This document shows, in pieces, positions 8,537 through 18,038 of a stretch of DNA of 64,000 bases. Each line of letters opens with the position of its first letter. Position 1 is the stretch's first letter. The position numbers and the translations under genes were made by a program. The DNA is taken from NCBI RefSeq assembly GCF_000158195.2, contig NZ_GL987988.1, forward strand, positions 609,632 to 673,631, written 5' to 3'. Below the pieces are notes generated by a model that had not been told where the DNA came from, ran no database searches, and worked only from the letters and a program-made list of their open reading frames with translations. The stretch comes from Fusobacterium mortiferum ATCC 9817. GTDB taxonomy: Bacteria > Fusobacteriota > Fusobacteriia > Fusobacteriales > Fusobacteriaceae.

Positions 8537-8944
8537 TTATTTTAATTCTGTTACTGTTTCAGCTTGTCCAGTTAGTTGAATCTCCTTTACTTTTCCTTTT
8601 TCAAAAGATGCTCTAGTTCTTTCATCAAAAGTTACTCCATCACATTTAGTTCTTTGTTTCTTAGTACCATTGATATTAGCATCATTCATAATAACTGTGA
8701 TATCTTCATCTAGGTTAAACATATCTATTTCTTCTTCAGTTCCAGTACTTTTATATGTAAATGATATTTCATGAGTTTCTCCGACTAGAACTCTTATTTT
8801 ACCACCAGGAACATCTGGATTATCTACTTCTTCATAATTATACTTAGTTTTTACTTCTCCCTTATTACAAGTACCAATTTTAACTCCAGCTACCCATACT
8901 TCTCCAGCATTACCATTATGATAACCACTTCTTTTATGTGCCAT
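8537..8944 (-). CDS. Tail tube protein, XkdM/DUF2001 family
   Basis: The 135-residue protein directly follows the sheath gene, as XkdM follows XkdK in PBSX. It has the early GNAGEVWVAGVKIGTCNKGE segment and a beta-rich core with VLVGETHEISFTYKSTGT, typical of inner tube subunits of contractile tails. A clear AGGAGG precedes the ATG. A short intergenic gap and tight spacing put it under the same transcript as the sheath. Confidence 0.85.
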   Translation of the reverse strand: MAHKRSGYHNGNAGEVWVAGVKIGTCNKGEVKTKYNYEEVDNPDVPGGKIRVLVGETHEISFTYKSTGTEEEIDMFNLDEDITVIMNDANINGTKKQRTKCDGVTFDERTRASFEKGKVKEIQLTGQAETVTELK

Positions 8945-8954
8945 TTACTTCCTC

Positions 8955-10046
8955 CTACATGTATATATTGAATAAGAAATCTTCCATAATTCCACTAACT
9001 TTTATATTAGCTTTTAAGAATACATTAGTTCCTACTGTCATTTGTCTTACTTTTTCATCATCCCAACTTTCAACTTCTTCTTGCCCATATTTAGCATAGT
9101 TAGCAAGTCTTTGCTGGTCTAAATCAATAAAAGATATATTCTCAAAATTAGGGTCTAAGATATAGTCTATTGCTAAACCTTTAAAATAGCTATTAATTGC
9201 ACTTATTAGTAACATTTGATTATTAGTTATATTAGGATATTTTCCTTTGTATGATTTATCCCAAGCTGTATAAATATCACAATAGATTAAATCCATCTTT
9301 TCAACAGTATTTATATGAGTCATTTCTATTGTTACATCTTGTCCAATAGTACTTAAACTATTTACAGCTCTAGCTACTTTTACTATTCCTTCATCATTGA
9401 ATAATACAAACTCTCCATTCCCAATAGCTGTATCTAACTCTTCAGGTTCAATTACATTTGAGAATTTTCCAAGTTCAAAGGCAATGGCAGACATATTTAA
9501 TGAAATACCAGCTAAGAATCCAAGCAAGTATGGAACAGCTTGATTTCCTGTAACCTCTCCTCTATCATCAGAGAAAGTAACTTTTTCATTAGTGAAGTTT
9601 ACTATTCCCATATCATCTGGAGCTGTTAGTTTATGTCCTACCATCTTATATCTTTTTTTATCATTTTTTCTTTTTGCTTTTACCCAAGTAACTAATTCAG
9701 TAGCATAAGAATTATCTGGAGTTCCTATCCAACAGTTTCTTGGGATAACTCCTCCAATAACTTTCAACTTATCTGTAATTAGCTCCTCTTCTCCTACTTT
9801 AAATACATATAATTTCAAAGGAATCCCTTCTAGTGCATCCTTTACTAATTTAACATTATCTTTAGTAAATTTTGCTTGCTCTTCACTTGTGAAATCTTCA
9901 ATAGTTTTATAATATTTTTTAGGTTCTCCTGGTGTTGTATCATTTAATATTAATACAGCATCTCCTCTTTCAGCTCTTTTTACAGCTGTAACTCCTAGCC
10001 CCTTAAATATAATATCCAATTGTGGCATAGTATTAGTCGTTGACAT
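8955..10046 (-). CDS. Tail sheath protein (XkdK family)
   Basis: This 363-residue protein is a contractile tail sheath subunit. Family features include the N-terminal LDIIFKGLGVTAVKRAERGD strand pair, the central VPYLLGFLAGISLNMSAI segment and the C-terminal domain with TVGTNVFLKANIKVSGIMED, which forms the interlocking strand exchange. It is shorter than PBSX XkdK, as in minimal sheaths. Its presence with the tube and J protein shows the phage has a contractile (myovirus-type) tail. Confidence 0.9.
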   Translation of the reverse strand: MSTTNTMPQLDIIFKGLGVTAVKRAERGDAVLILNDTTPGEPKKYYKTIEDFTSEEQAKFTKDNVKLVKDALEGIPLKLYVFKVGEEELITDKLKVIGGVIPRNCWIGTPDNSYATELVTWVKAKRKNDKKRYKMVGHKLTAPDDMGIVNFTNEKVTFSDDRGEVTGNQAVPYLLGFLAGISLNMSAIAFELGKFSNVIEPEELDTAIGNGEFVLFNDEGIVKVARAVNSLSTIGQDVTIEMTHINTVEKMDLIYCDIYTAWDKSYKGKYPNITNNQMLLISAINSYFKGLAIDYILDPNFENISFIDLDQQRLANYAKYGQEEVESWDDEKVRQMTVGTNVFLKANIKVSGIMEDFLFNIYM

Positions 10047-10482
10047 ACTCTTCTACCCCTCCTATATATAAATTTTCCATCATTTCCGATACTTTTTCTT
10101 CATACTCTTCAAATACATATAAATCAAAATTGAATAGTAAATCTCCATCTGATTCAGTTGAATCAACTTCTAAAACTTCTGTAACTAGTCCATCTAGTAA
10201 CTCTATTACTGGATTATCAGAGAATATTTCAATTAGTTTTTCTTGTATGCCTAAAAGTTCTCCAATATCATCATCCTTTTTAGGATGATAGATTATTCTT
10301 ACATTTAAAGTTGTTTCCCTAAATTTTTTCATATAATCAGATGCTTTTAAATTTTCAAAATATATATGAATAGAGCCTCTCCTATATCCTTCTTTAACAT
10401 CTCTACACTCTATAGGAGTATCTTTCAGTTCCTTTCTTAATTTAGCTACTAATATGGTTAAAATATCTTTTGAACTAATCAT
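10033..10482 (-). CDS. Tail terminator/completion protein (DUF6838-like)
   Basis: The 149-residue protein sits between the HK97 gp10-like protein and the sheath, where the tail terminator is found. It has the alpha-beta pattern of small terminator proteins: a helix with SKDILTILVAKLRKELKD, a strand with GSIHIYFENL, and a C-terminal NFDLYVFEEYEE strand-helix. The ATG at 10482 is preferred because TGAGGT lies five bases upstream, whereas the ATG at 10494 abuts that site. Confidence 0.65.
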   Translation of the reverse strand: MISSKDILTILVAKLRKELKDTPIECRDVKEGYRRGSIHIYFENLKASDYMKKFRETTLNVRIIYHPKKDDDIGELLGIQEKLIEIFSDNPVIELLDGLVTEVLEVDSTESDGDLLFNFDLYVFEEYEEKVSEMMENLYIGGVEEYVND

Positions 10483-10490
10483 TTCATACC

Positions 10491-10895
10491 TCAAAATCCA
10501 TTTTTTTCAAATAAATCCTCTAACATTTTTTGAGAATTTTCTTCAAATTCCTCTGTAAATTCATTAGCTGTATCTCTAAATACAAACTTCCCTTTTACTC
10601 TTCCTAATTCTGTTCCATTTTTACCTCTAACAATTCTATGCCCCTCTTCAATGAGATGAGCATGTGGAGCAGCTGAATACACTCTACAAGCAAAATCTCC
10701 TTTAAATTCATAAGGTTTTCCATCTTTGATGCTTCTATGATAATATCCAGAATCTTTTTTTACTCTTTTCTTAGCTACTTCTAAAGTTTTTTTCTTTAAA
10801 ATTTTAGCTTGTTTTTTTACAAATTTTTTAGTTTCTCCATCAGCACTACTAGCTAATTTACTAAGTTCTTTACATACATCATCAAAGCTCCCCAT
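10491..10895 (-). CDS. HK97 gp10-like head-tail connection protein
   Basis: The 134-residue product is basic in its first half and has the pattern of the HK97 gp10/XkdI family: a Lys-rich helix (KKFVKKQAKILKKKTLEVA), a RVKKDSGYYHRSIKDG segment and the conserved SAAPHAHLIEEGH motif near residue 70, where the small-residue-x-Y/H-A-x-x-x-E-x-G-T/H pattern is a family signature. It acts at the junction of the head neck and the tail. Confidence 0.8.
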   Translation of the reverse strand: MGSFDDVCKELSKLASSADGETKKFVKKQAKILKKKTLEVAKKRVKKDSGYYHRSIKDGKPYEFKGDFACRVYSAAPHAHLIEEGHRIVRGKNGTELGRVKGKFVFRDTANEFTEEFEENSQKMLEDLFEKNGF

Positions 10896-11226
10896 AGAAC
10901 TCCTTTTTTAAAGTACAATGTACTTCAATATAATTATTTTTATTAAAAGCTGGAATAATATGAGATATTTCATATTTAGTTCCTTTATAATAGATAATAT
11001 CAGCTTGAGTAATATCAGTTTTTCTCATAATAATTTTAAATTTTATATCTGTATATTCAAAATCTTCTGAGGTAGTTATAGAATTAGCTGATAGAGGTAT
11101 GATATCAGCCCAAACTTTTTTATATAGCTTATATTCCCTCTTATCTCCTAAGTTCCCTTCTACTATCTGCTCTCTATGAATCTCAACTCTATTATTTAAT
11201 CTACTAGCTAATACCTTCTCACTCAT
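10882..11226 (-). CDS. Phage head closure protein (head-tail joining family)
   Basis: This 114-residue beta-barrel type protein begins with ASRLNNRVEIHREQIVEGNL and has KKVWADIIPLSAN followed by TDIKFKIIMRKTDIT. These strands match the head-tail joining/SPP1 gp16-like closure family (N-R-V-x-I ... W-A-x-I). It lies in the canonical position between the gp6-like connector and the gp10-like protein. It overlaps both neighbours by a few bases, which suggests translational coupling. Confidence 0.8.
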   Translation of the reverse strand: MSEKVLASRLNNRVEIHREQIVEGNLGDKREYKLYKKVWADIIPLSANSITTSEDFEYTDIKFKIIMRKTDITQADIIYYKGTKYEISHIIPAFNKNNYIEVHCTLKKEFYGEL

Positions 11227-11503
11227 CTATTACCCCTGCCTTTAATCTAGTATAGATACTACTTAATATATTATTTACTTTAAACTCTGTATCGGTAGAG
11301 GCTCTATTTTCATATCTATCAGCTATGACTATAAGCATAGCCATATTATATGTTTCAGAATTTCCTTCTTCATTAAATTTTACTCCAGTAGAATCTTCAA
11401 TCTCCTCTTTAGCATATTCTGTAAAGAGATTGATGAGAGTATCATCTTCATCAGAATCAACTCTCAAATATTCTTTTATATTCTCTAAAGTTAATACTCT
11501 CAT
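11219..11503 (-). CDS. Phage gp6-like head-tail connector
   Basis: The 94-residue helical protein begins MRVLTLENIKEYLRVDSDED and continues DTLINLFTEYAKEEIEDSTG, the conserved pattern of gp6-like connector subunits (L-x-x-x-K-x-x-L-R-I-D ... D-x-x-I-x-x-x-I-x-x-A). These form the ring bound under the portal. The gene follows the capsid gene directly and has an AGGAGTAAT ribosome site. Confidence 0.85.
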   Translation of the reverse strand: MRVLTLENIKEYLRVDSDEDDTLINLFTEYAKEEIEDSTGVKFNEEGNSETYNMAMLIVIADRYENRASTDTEFKVNNILSSIYTRLKAGVIDE

Positions 11504-11517
11504 ATTACTCCTTTTAA

Positions 11518-12660
11518 TTATTCAATAGGTGCTGTATCATATTGTAAAAATACAATAGCTTTTTCATCAAATTTTTGAACATCCATTCTTAATAAACCTC
11601 TTACTTTTGTTGAATTAGTTTCAAAAGCTCCAGCTCCTATATTTGTAGAATCAACAGTTAAAAGTTGTCTATCAAATAGAGTAATTGCTCTTTTGAAATC
11701 TCCAATTATTACAGGAGCTTTAGTAGTATCATTTGCTAATACTTTATCTGGATATACTTTTACTGGTCTACCTTTCAATAATTTTTGAGTAGGTTTAGTA
11801 GGGTCTGGTTGTAATAAATAGTTCCCATCTGTATCTTTCATCTTATCTAATTCATTAAATCCTGTTTGGTTAGTAACTACAATAGCATTAGCTGAGATAG
11901 CTGGGTCTAATGTCTTATTAAGAACTGTTTTTATATCATCAATTCCTTTCATTGCTGTTTTACTAAAGGTACTTAATGAATCCCCTATTAATTTATTTTC
12001 AGTAGCTACTTTTTTCTTAGCAAACCATTTACTTACATGATATAGTAAATTTCCTTTATTATCTTTTAATAAATTATTAGGAATAGGTAAAATACCACCA
12101 TAAGTTTTACAAGAGTAAGGAATTGCTTTAAAATCTCCATTTTCAATATCTGAAATTTTTGAACCTTCAGTGACTTCAGCAAAAGGAGTATATTCTCCAT
12201 CAACTTCTATAACTCTTGTTCCAGTAAGAGTAGATACAGGTTCTACATATACTAAATCTCTAAGAGAACTATAATCTCTAGCTAATTCTATTACTTGTGT
12301 TTCTTGGTCTTTTGGAATTAATAGTCCACCATCAGCATCTGCAGTAGATGATAGAGCTGCTTGTATTGTCATTTTTTCATCTAATGAAGCATTCCCTTTT
12401 AAAAAGCTAACAAAGGCATTTTCGTAAGCTTGCGAATCTATCCCATTAGATATATTTTTATTATCTAATACAGTTCCTTTTAAATTAGCTTGAATTTCTC
12501 CTTCTTCTTTTAAAGCTAGGTTTAATTTTGCTTCTAAAGTTTCAATATTTAAAGTTGTTGCATTGATTTCATCTATTGTTGATGTTCCACTAGCTAGTAC
12601 TTTTCTTGCATTTTCTTTAGCTGCTCTTAAATCTTCTTTTATTAAATCTGACCTTTTCAT
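11518..12660 (-). CDS. Major capsid protein, HK97 family
   Basis: This 380-residue protein is an HK97-fold major capsid protein. Its first ~100 residues are a helical, charged scaffold-like delta domain (RAAKENARKVLASG and LEAKLNLALKEEGE), followed by SSTADADGGLLIPKD, a hallmark of the mature N-terminus, and a core including FKAIPYSCKTYGGILPIPNN, where the K-x-x-x-x-x-P-x-S/N-x-E/L loop is expected. The delta domain is probably removed by the ClpP-like protease encoded just upstream. Confidence 0.9.
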   Translation of the reverse strand: MKRSDLIKEDLRAAKENARKVLASGTSTIDEINATTLNIETLEAKLNLALKEEGEIQANLKGTVLDNKNISNGIDSQAYENAFVSFLKGNASLDEKMTIQAALSSTADADGGLLIPKDQETQVIELARDYSSLRDLVYVEPVSTLTGTRVIEVDGEYTPFAEVTEGSKISDIENGDFKAIPYSCKTYGGILPIPNNLLKDNKGNLLYHVSKWFAKKKVATENKLIGDSLSTFSKTAMKGIDDIKTVLNKTLDPAISANAIVVTNQTGFNELDKMKDTDGNYLLQPDPTKPTQKLLKGRPVKVYPDKVLANDTTKAPVIIGDFKRAITLFDRQLLTVDSTNIGAGAFETNSTKVRGLLRMDVQKFDEKAIVFLQYDTAPIE

Positions 12661-12664
12661 TCAA

Positions 12665-13411
12665 TCAATCCTCCATTTTTAATCTTAATTTTAACTTTGC
12701 TTTTTCTAGTTCAATTCTTTTTAATTCTTCTTTATTTTCACTTTGACTTTTTTCAATTTTATTTAACTTTGCTTTAAATATTTCTGGCATCTTATCATTT
12801 GGAGTTAATCCATCAAGACAAGCAGCTGTTCTATTTTCTCCATCTACAACTATATCAAAATAATTTTGAGCCTCTATCCCAGTCAACCAAGTTTCATTAT
12901 CCATTAATTCTAATATTTTTTCATTACTTATATCAGTTAATGCTTTTGTCTTATAAATATCAGCCATATTTATATCCATTTTTTCTAACATAGAAATTGT
13001 TTCTAATAAATCATTTTTATTTCCAGCTGTACATATCCAAGAACGATGAATCATAAGATAAGCATTTTTAGGAATATGGATTTCATCTCCAGCCATTGCT
13101 ATTATTGAAGCAATACTAGCAGCTACTCCATCTACATATACTTTCTTTTTACCTTCATGTCTTTTTAACATATGATAAATAGCTAATCCAGCAAATACAT
13201 TCCCACCAGATGAGTTAATAAAGATATTTAAATCTTTATTTTTTACTGTGTCTAGGAGTTCTTTTATTTCTGTTGGGGTTACTTCATCTCCCCACCATTT
13301 ATCAGAACTAATTTCTCCATAAATAGATAATTCTGCTATATTATCTTGAGCTTTTATTTCAAAGTATCCAGTGTTTTTACCATTATTCTGTAATTGTATT
13401 TTTATTTTCAT
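12665..13411 (-). CDS. Head maturation protease, ClpP-like (S14)
   Basis: The 248-residue protein has the ClpP fold of phage prohead proteases. NIFINSSGGNVFAG forms the oxyanion region, the catalytic Ser lies in VDGVAASIAS (residue 99) and the catalytic His in YLMIHRSW (residue 122); a later Asp completes the triad. The C-terminal ~45 residues are a charged helix that could act as internal scaffold. It lies between portal and capsid genes and overlaps the portal gene by 29 bases. Confidence 0.9.
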   Translation of the reverse strand: MKIKIQLQNNGKNTGYFEIKAQDNIAELSIYGEISSDKWWGDEVTPTEIKELLDTVKNKDLNIFINSSGGNVFAGLAIYHMLKRHEGKKKVYVDGVAASIASIIAMAGDEIHIPKNAYLMIHRSWICTAGNKNDLLETISMLEKMDINMADIYKTKALTDISNEKILELMDNETWLTGIEAQNYFDIVVDGENRTAACLDGLTPNDKMPEIFKAKLNKIEKSQSENKEELKRIELEKAKLKLRLKMED

Positions 13412-14660
13412 CTCCTCCTTTCGTATATTGTTCTCCAGCTTTATCTAGGCTGATAGCATTTCCATTTCCTACAAGTTTATCCCCTCCCTTTACATATGGT
13501 AAATTTAGTGCTTCTCGAACTTCATTAGGTGTCATAATGAAGTTTTGAACATAGTTTGAATATACATTAGCTTTAGTTTGGTTATCCATTTTAAATAGAA
13601 TATCTTCATTTATAACTAACCTTTGCCCTCTTTCTAAATCTCTTGGATGAAGTAGCTTATAACTCAATTCCTGTTCGTAGATTAAAAATAAAGGTTGCAA
13701 TGTATTTACATAAAAATCTAACTGTTGAGTTTCGCTATTACTATATGAACTTTTGGTATAATCATTTATGACATTAGGTTTTATTCCAAAGGCAGCAGCT
13801 ATTTGAAGAGCTGTATTCTTATTATTTTCAAAGAACTGAGAATCAGCTAGTTTCATTTCTAATAACTGAGCTTGATATCCCATAGGTAAAGGAATAAAAG
13901 CTCCACTCTCTTTAGCTTTAGCAAAATTTGCTATCTTATCCACCATATTTTTAGCTTTAGCATCATTTAATTCTCCAGTATAATGAACTACTACTTTAGT
14001 TCCTAATGTAGAACTGGAATATATTCTCTTTAAAAAGTTCAAAGCTGACTTTTGAGTATTTAGTTGAGTTTTTAAAATATCACGAACTGCTGTTCCAGAT
14101 AGTCCATCCCAACTCATATGAGTTTTGAAATGTAATATATCATCTTGTAAAAATGAATATCTTTTTCCACTTCTACTGTCATTCCACACATACCAAATAC
14201 TATCTTTTAGTCCAAAATAGCCTTTGTTATCAATCCAAATTTCAACTTCATTACTGGGTAATTGCCAGAGATTTTTAATTTTTTTCCCATCTCTTTCGAT
14301 ATAGACATAAGAGTTCCCATAATGATTACGATTTAATTCTACTGTTTGCCAAAATGTTATAGCACTCATATATGGATTAGGTCTTATATTTAATAGTAAA
14401 TCTAAATCATTATCAAATATGGTTTCTCTTCCTTTTTTCTTAGTAATCTCTCTTTTCTCCCATTGCATTTTCCCTAAACTTTCAGATAGATGCTTTAAGC
14501 AAATAAAATATATAGTTTCAGATATATCTTGTTGTACCTCTGTATCTTCATTAAGTTGTCCTAAGATGTCAAAAAGAGAGTTTGAATCTGTATTTATAGG
14601 TGTACCACTCTTTGAAGCTCCTGAAAGCTTAGCTAATATTTTTTTTATAATCTCAAACAC
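13383..14660 (-). CDS. Portal protein, HK97 family
   Basis: This 425-residue protein has the typical portal segments: LLNIRPNPYMSAITFWQTVE (N-P near residue 112), NHYGNSYVYIERDGK, a DDILHFKTHMSWDGLSG segment and a C-terminal VREALNLPYVKGGD motif. It forms the DNA entry vertex of the head. It lies directly after the large terminase and before the protease, the standard order. An AGGAGGTG ribosome site precedes the ATG. Confidence 0.92.
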   Translation of the reverse strand: MFEIIKKILAKLSGASKSGTPINTDSNSLFDILGQLNEDTEVQQDISETIYFICLKHLSESLGKMQWEKREITKKKGRETIFDNDLDLLLNIRPNPYMSAITFWQTVELNRNHYGNSYVYIERDGKKIKNLWQLPSNEVEIWIDNKGYFGLKDSIWYVWNDSRSGKRYSFLQDDILHFKTHMSWDGLSGTAVRDILKTQLNTQKSALNFLKRIYSSSTLGTKVVVHYTGELNDAKAKNMVDKIANFAKAKESGAFIPLPMGYQAQLLEMKLADSQFFENNKNTALQIAAAFGIKPNVINDYTKSSYSNSETQQLDFYVNTLQPLFLIYEQELSYKLLHPRDLERGQRLVINEDILFKMDNQTKANVYSNYVQNFIMTPNEVREALNLPYVKGGDKLVGNGNAISLDKAGEQYTKGGDENKNTITE

Positions 14661-14663
14661 CTC

Positions 14664-16361
14664 CTATTCATAGATGCTTTCTATTAAATCTGAATATTTA
14701 TTATAATCAAATACAAATTCATAGTATTGAGCTAGTTTAAATGCTGCTAATAGAGAGTCAACTGGGTCAATTCTCTTTCTAGTGGCATCTTTATCAATTT
14801 TAATTAATCCATTACTTTGTCTTACTACTGCATTTTTCATGGCAAAGTTTAATACAGGATTAGGAAGGTATATGATATTGCCCTCATATACCTGTTCTCT
14901 GAATCCAGCTGTACTCTCATTTAATGATTTATGTGATTGATATACTTCTACACATTTATGTCCTTGATTAGATAAGTCCATCATCATTTTTGAAGAGTTT
15001 GCTGGGTCAAAACAAAGAGTATCTATATTTAATTGATTTTCAGTACAGAACTTTGTTACATACTCCCACACTACACCTTGGTCTACTACTTGAGAATTAG
15101 TTATAGTGATATATCCTTGCTTAGCCCAGCTAAGATATGGCATCTTATCAACTATTTCTCTTTCTCTAAGTTTTTCAATATTAGGTACAAAAGAATGGCT
15201 AAATACAATATACTTTGTAACTCCATTTTCATCTTTAACTGGAATAACAAAGCCTACTGATGTTAAGTCAATCTTAGCTGACATGTCAAAACCTACAAAA
15301 ACATCTTTATTAGATATTTCAAAGGGTAATTTTTTTACTTCACAAGCTTTCCATTTAGCTATGTCCATATATCCATTCTCAGTAGCTTGTACCCAAATAT
15401 TTAAGCACTTAGTCATAAAGGCTATCATCTTTTCTGGAATCATCTTAGCTACTTCATAATCAGATGCTAATTTATTTATCCCCTCTTGATAATAAGCTCT
15501 TATTGGATTAGCTTTTTTCCAAGTTTCTAAACTTCCTTTATCATCTCCCTCATCAGCTTCACATATATCTACAAAATACTCATCATTATCTAAATCTACA
15601 TCTGGATTAAGTAAATCAGAGCAATAAGCATATTCCTGAGTAAAACATGGAGCATTTAAATCCATTCCAGCTGTGGTAATAATAAATAATAAAGGTTCTT
15701 TAGATGCTGCCCCCAATCCTAAGTCATAAAACTCTGTAGTAGGGTGTTGATGATATTCATCTAATATGAGAACAGCTGGGTTAGTTCCATCCCCATTTTT
15801 CCCATCTTGTTTACTGAGAGGATTTAGAAAGGAATTAGATTTGATATGAATAATTTTATCTCTTATTATTTTGAATTTTGGAGCTAAAACACTTCCCCTT
15901 AACATATTTTGAGCCTCTACAAATAGTAGTTTTGACTGGTCTTTTTTAGTTGCTGCACAATAGGTTTCTAAAGTTTCTTGATTTTTAGTAGACATAACTG
16001 AAATCTCATAGAGAACTGAACCAGCTTGCATTTGAGTTTTAGCATTTTTTCTAGCAACTTCAACAAAAGCTTTTCTAAATCTCCTTTTCCCTTCTTTAGT
16101 TTTCCATCCATATACTTGACATAGTATGAATTTTTGCCAAGAAGTTAAAATAATAGGTTGTCCAGCTAACTCTCCTTTTGAGTGCCTCAAATAAGTAAAC
16201 CATTTCACTATTTTTTCAGCTTCTAACTCATTCCAAATATATTTAGCATTTTCAATGTCCTTTAAAAATCTCATACAAGCCCATTTATGCTTTTTACCAC
16301 TTACTATTTCTCCAGAGATACATTTATTAGAATAATCTATAAGTTCTTCTAATATAGTCAT
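14664..16361 (-). CDS. Terminase large subunit
   Basis: The 565-residue protein is the packaging motor. The ATPase domain has a Walker A-like VARKNAKT at about residues 102-109 and Walker B LILDEYH with the Asp-Glu pair at 201-202, followed by the FIITTAGMD coupling motif. The C-terminal RNase H-like nuclease begins near DVFVGFDMSAKIDLTSVG and has a second acidic region with CFDPAN. Length and motif order match the HK97-type TerL family, which usually cuts at cos sites. Confidence 0.95.
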   Translation of the reverse strand: MTILEELIDYSNKCISGEIVSGKKHKWACMRFLKDIENAKYIWNELEAEKIVKWFTYLRHSKGELAGQPIILTSWQKFILCQVYGWKTKEGKRRFRKAFVEVARKNAKTQMQAGSVLYEISVMSTKNQETLETYCAATKKDQSKLLFVEAQNMLRGSVLAPKFKIIRDKIIHIKSNSFLNPLSKQDGKNGDGTNPAVLILDEYHQHPTTEFYDLGLGAASKEPLLFIITTAGMDLNAPCFTQEYAYCSDLLNPDVDLDNDEYFVDICEADEGDDKGSLETWKKANPIRAYYQEGINKLASDYEVAKMIPEKMIAFMTKCLNIWVQATENGYMDIAKWKACEVKKLPFEISNKDVFVGFDMSAKIDLTSVGFVIPVKDENGVTKYIVFSHSFVPNIEKLREREIVDKMPYLSWAKQGYITITNSQVVDQGVVWEYVTKFCTENQLNIDTLCFDPANSSKMMMDLSNQGHKCVEVYQSHKSLNESTAGFREQVYEGNIIYLPNPVLNFAMKNAVVRQSNGLIKIDKDATRKRIDPVDSLLAAFKLAQYYEFVFDYNKYSDLIESIYE

Positions 16362-16816
16362 ATATCTCCAAACTCTTCATTAGTCTGATTTGATTCAATC
16401 TTAATATCTCCAGTTATTAGTTTAAGCTTCCCATCTAGTGTTAAGCCTAATAGACTTGCATATTTTTTAATCTCATCTGAATATCTCAATTCAAGCTGTA
16501 CCAAGTTATTTAGCTCTTTTCCTATTCTGAATTTAGTTCCTACTTGTTTAACTATCTCACTATATCTAGCTACAGCATTACAGTAAGCTCCTAAGTTGTT
16601 ATAATCTAAATTATTAAAAATAGGAGTTGATTCTAGTTCTTTTACTAGTCTTTTCCATTCAGCTATTGCAACATCATCTACTAACCAATCTGGAGGATGC
16701 TTTAGCTGTTCTCTTCCTACAAAGGTTTTTGCTCTCTCTTCCTCAAGCTCTTTTACTTGTCTTTCTACAACGGTAAGATGCTTGGTTGTATCTCTTAATG
16801 ATTTTCTAGCTCCCAT
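16358..16816 (-). CDS. Terminase small subunit, P27 family
   Basis: The 152-residue product has the P27-type small terminase layout: a basic N-terminus (MGARKSLRD), the conserved HPPDWLVDDVAIAEWKRLV segment, and NNLDYNNLGAYCNAVARYSE. It recognises phage DNA for packaging. The start at 16816 is chosen because AGGTG lies five bases upstream; a longer frame begins at 16834 without a ribosome site. Its stop overlaps the large subunit start by four bases. Confidence 0.85.
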   Translation of the reverse strand: MGARKSLRDTTKHLTVVERQVKELEEERAKTFVGREQLKHPPDWLVDDVAIAEWKRLVKELESTPIFNNLDYNNLGAYCNAVARYSEIVKQVGTKFRIGKELNNLVQLELRYSDEIKKYASLLGLTLDGKLKLITGDIKIESNQTNEEFGDI

Positions 16817-16927
16817 ATTTACACCTACTTTCATAATTTTTTATAAAAATTTTCTATTGGGAATTTCGTGAAAAGAAAGGGGAAGATGCGGTCTTTAAGC
16901 TCTCTCCTAAAACTTTTTTATACCCCC
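16817..16927. other. Terminase-HNH gap, candidate cos region
   Basis: This roughly 110-base gap between the small terminase and HNH genes has GC-rich stretches unusual for the window (GGGAATTTCGTG, AAGATGCGGTC, and a run of C at 16924-16929). In HK97-type phages cos lies next to the HNH and terminase genes. No nick site can be defined by eye. Confidence 0.35.
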
Positions 16928-17350
16928 CTACCCTTCTAGGAATTGAGTAGTATATAGTTTTAAATATTCTCTTAACTCTGCCTGTACTAGTTTGATATCT
17001 TCATCTCTATATCTTTTATGTATTTCTCGATGAGCTATATCACTTACAGGAATTAGATTAGCTAATTCGTAAGCTTGCGATTCATCTTCTTCAAGTTCTA
17101 TGATATGATGTACTAGTTTAGCTGGAATAGCTTTAGTATATTTAAATAAAGTATATACACAAATATTATCGAATTTATTCATACATTCTTTTCTTACTTT
17201 ATCCCAGTGGGATGAGTTATAGAATGTTTTGTTTTTTCTGAAATATTTATCATATAACTTATTCTCTTCTTTTCTTGAATCACAACCATTTGGACATTTT
17301 TGTCCTACTGGATGCAATCTCCTACATTTAGGACAAAACTTCATTATCAT
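16928..17350 (-). CDS. HNH endonuclease
   Basis: The 140-residue protein begins with a zinc-binding segment (CPKCRRLHPVGQKCPNGC) and has an HNH core: LVHHIIELEEDESQAYELAN followed by NLIPVSDIAHREIH, giving the H-H, N and H residues in order. HNH proteins encoded next to the terminase are known in HK97-like phages to help TerL cut at cos. It overlaps the upstream HTH gene by four bases. Confidence 0.85.
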   Translation of the reverse strand: MIMKFCPKCRRLHPVGQKCPNGCDSRKEENKLYDKYFRKNKTFYNSSHWDKVRKECMNKFDNICVYTLFKYTKAIPAKLVHHIIELEEDESQAYELANLIPVSDIAHREIHKRYRDEDIKLVQAELREYLKLYTTQFLEG

Positions 17351-17880
17351 TTCAAATACTCCTCAGCTTCTTTCTTTTTCAATTCAAGCTCTATTTTTTT
17401 AAATTCCAAATCTACTTTTTTCAATTCTGTGTCTACTTTAATCTTTTCTATCTCAGCTTTTTCTTTATCTGGATATATTTTTTCTATCTCTTTTCTAATA
17501 GTCATCATCTTTTGGATTCTATTTAATCTTGTATCAGCTGCTATTTCAAAGTCAGCATCTATAATTTCTTCTCCATCAGCATATCTATCATCAGTTAAAT
17601 CTTGAATTTGATTTATCTCTTTTCTAGCTATCTCATTTATTTTTTCTTCAATTTCTTTTTTTGCTTTTTCAGATTCTTCAGTAAATCTCTCATATCCTAC
17701 TTTAGTTCTACTACCTTTTATCCAAGCATCTCCTTTTATCTCACTTCTTTTTTTTATTTTTTTCAAAGTGTTATATGATACTTTATAAATAAATGCTAGT
17801 GTTTTTAAATCTTCTCCTAACTCATATCTCATTCTTATTTCAAATTCTTTTCTCTTAGTTATTGCTGCTATTTGTACCAC
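17347..17880 (-). CDS. HTH protein with charged coiled-coil tail, packaging region
   Basis: The 177-residue protein has a helix-turn-helix at about residues 8-48 (LGEDLKTLAFIYKVSYNTLK) and then a long, highly charged helix of Glu and Lys. The layout resembles small terminase or DNA-binding packaging proteins of the Nu1/DUF1804 kind, but a P27 small terminase is already present. The start is uncertain: GTG at 17880 lies inside the AAGAGGTGG ribosome site, while an in-frame ATA at 17871 has ideal spacing. Confidence 0.6.
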   Translation of the reverse strand: MVQIAAITKRKEFEIRMRYELGEDLKTLAFIYKVSYNTLKKIKKRSEIKGDAWIKGSRTKVGYERFTEESEKAKKEIEEKINEIARKEINQIQDLTDDRYADGEEIIDADFEIAADTRLNRIQKMMTIRKEIEKIYPDKEKAEIEKIKVDTELKKVDLEFKKIELELKKKEAEEYLK

Positions 17881-18038
17881 CTCTTAAAAAGATATAAAAA
17901 AGATAAGAATAATAAAGAGTGAAAACTAGGTAATTAACTGTATTAGAAATATTCTTTGATTTAAACTAATATAAAATTATTTTTAAGTATTAATAATTTT
18001 ATGCTTTAGAGCTTTTTAAAATAGCCGACTATATCAGA

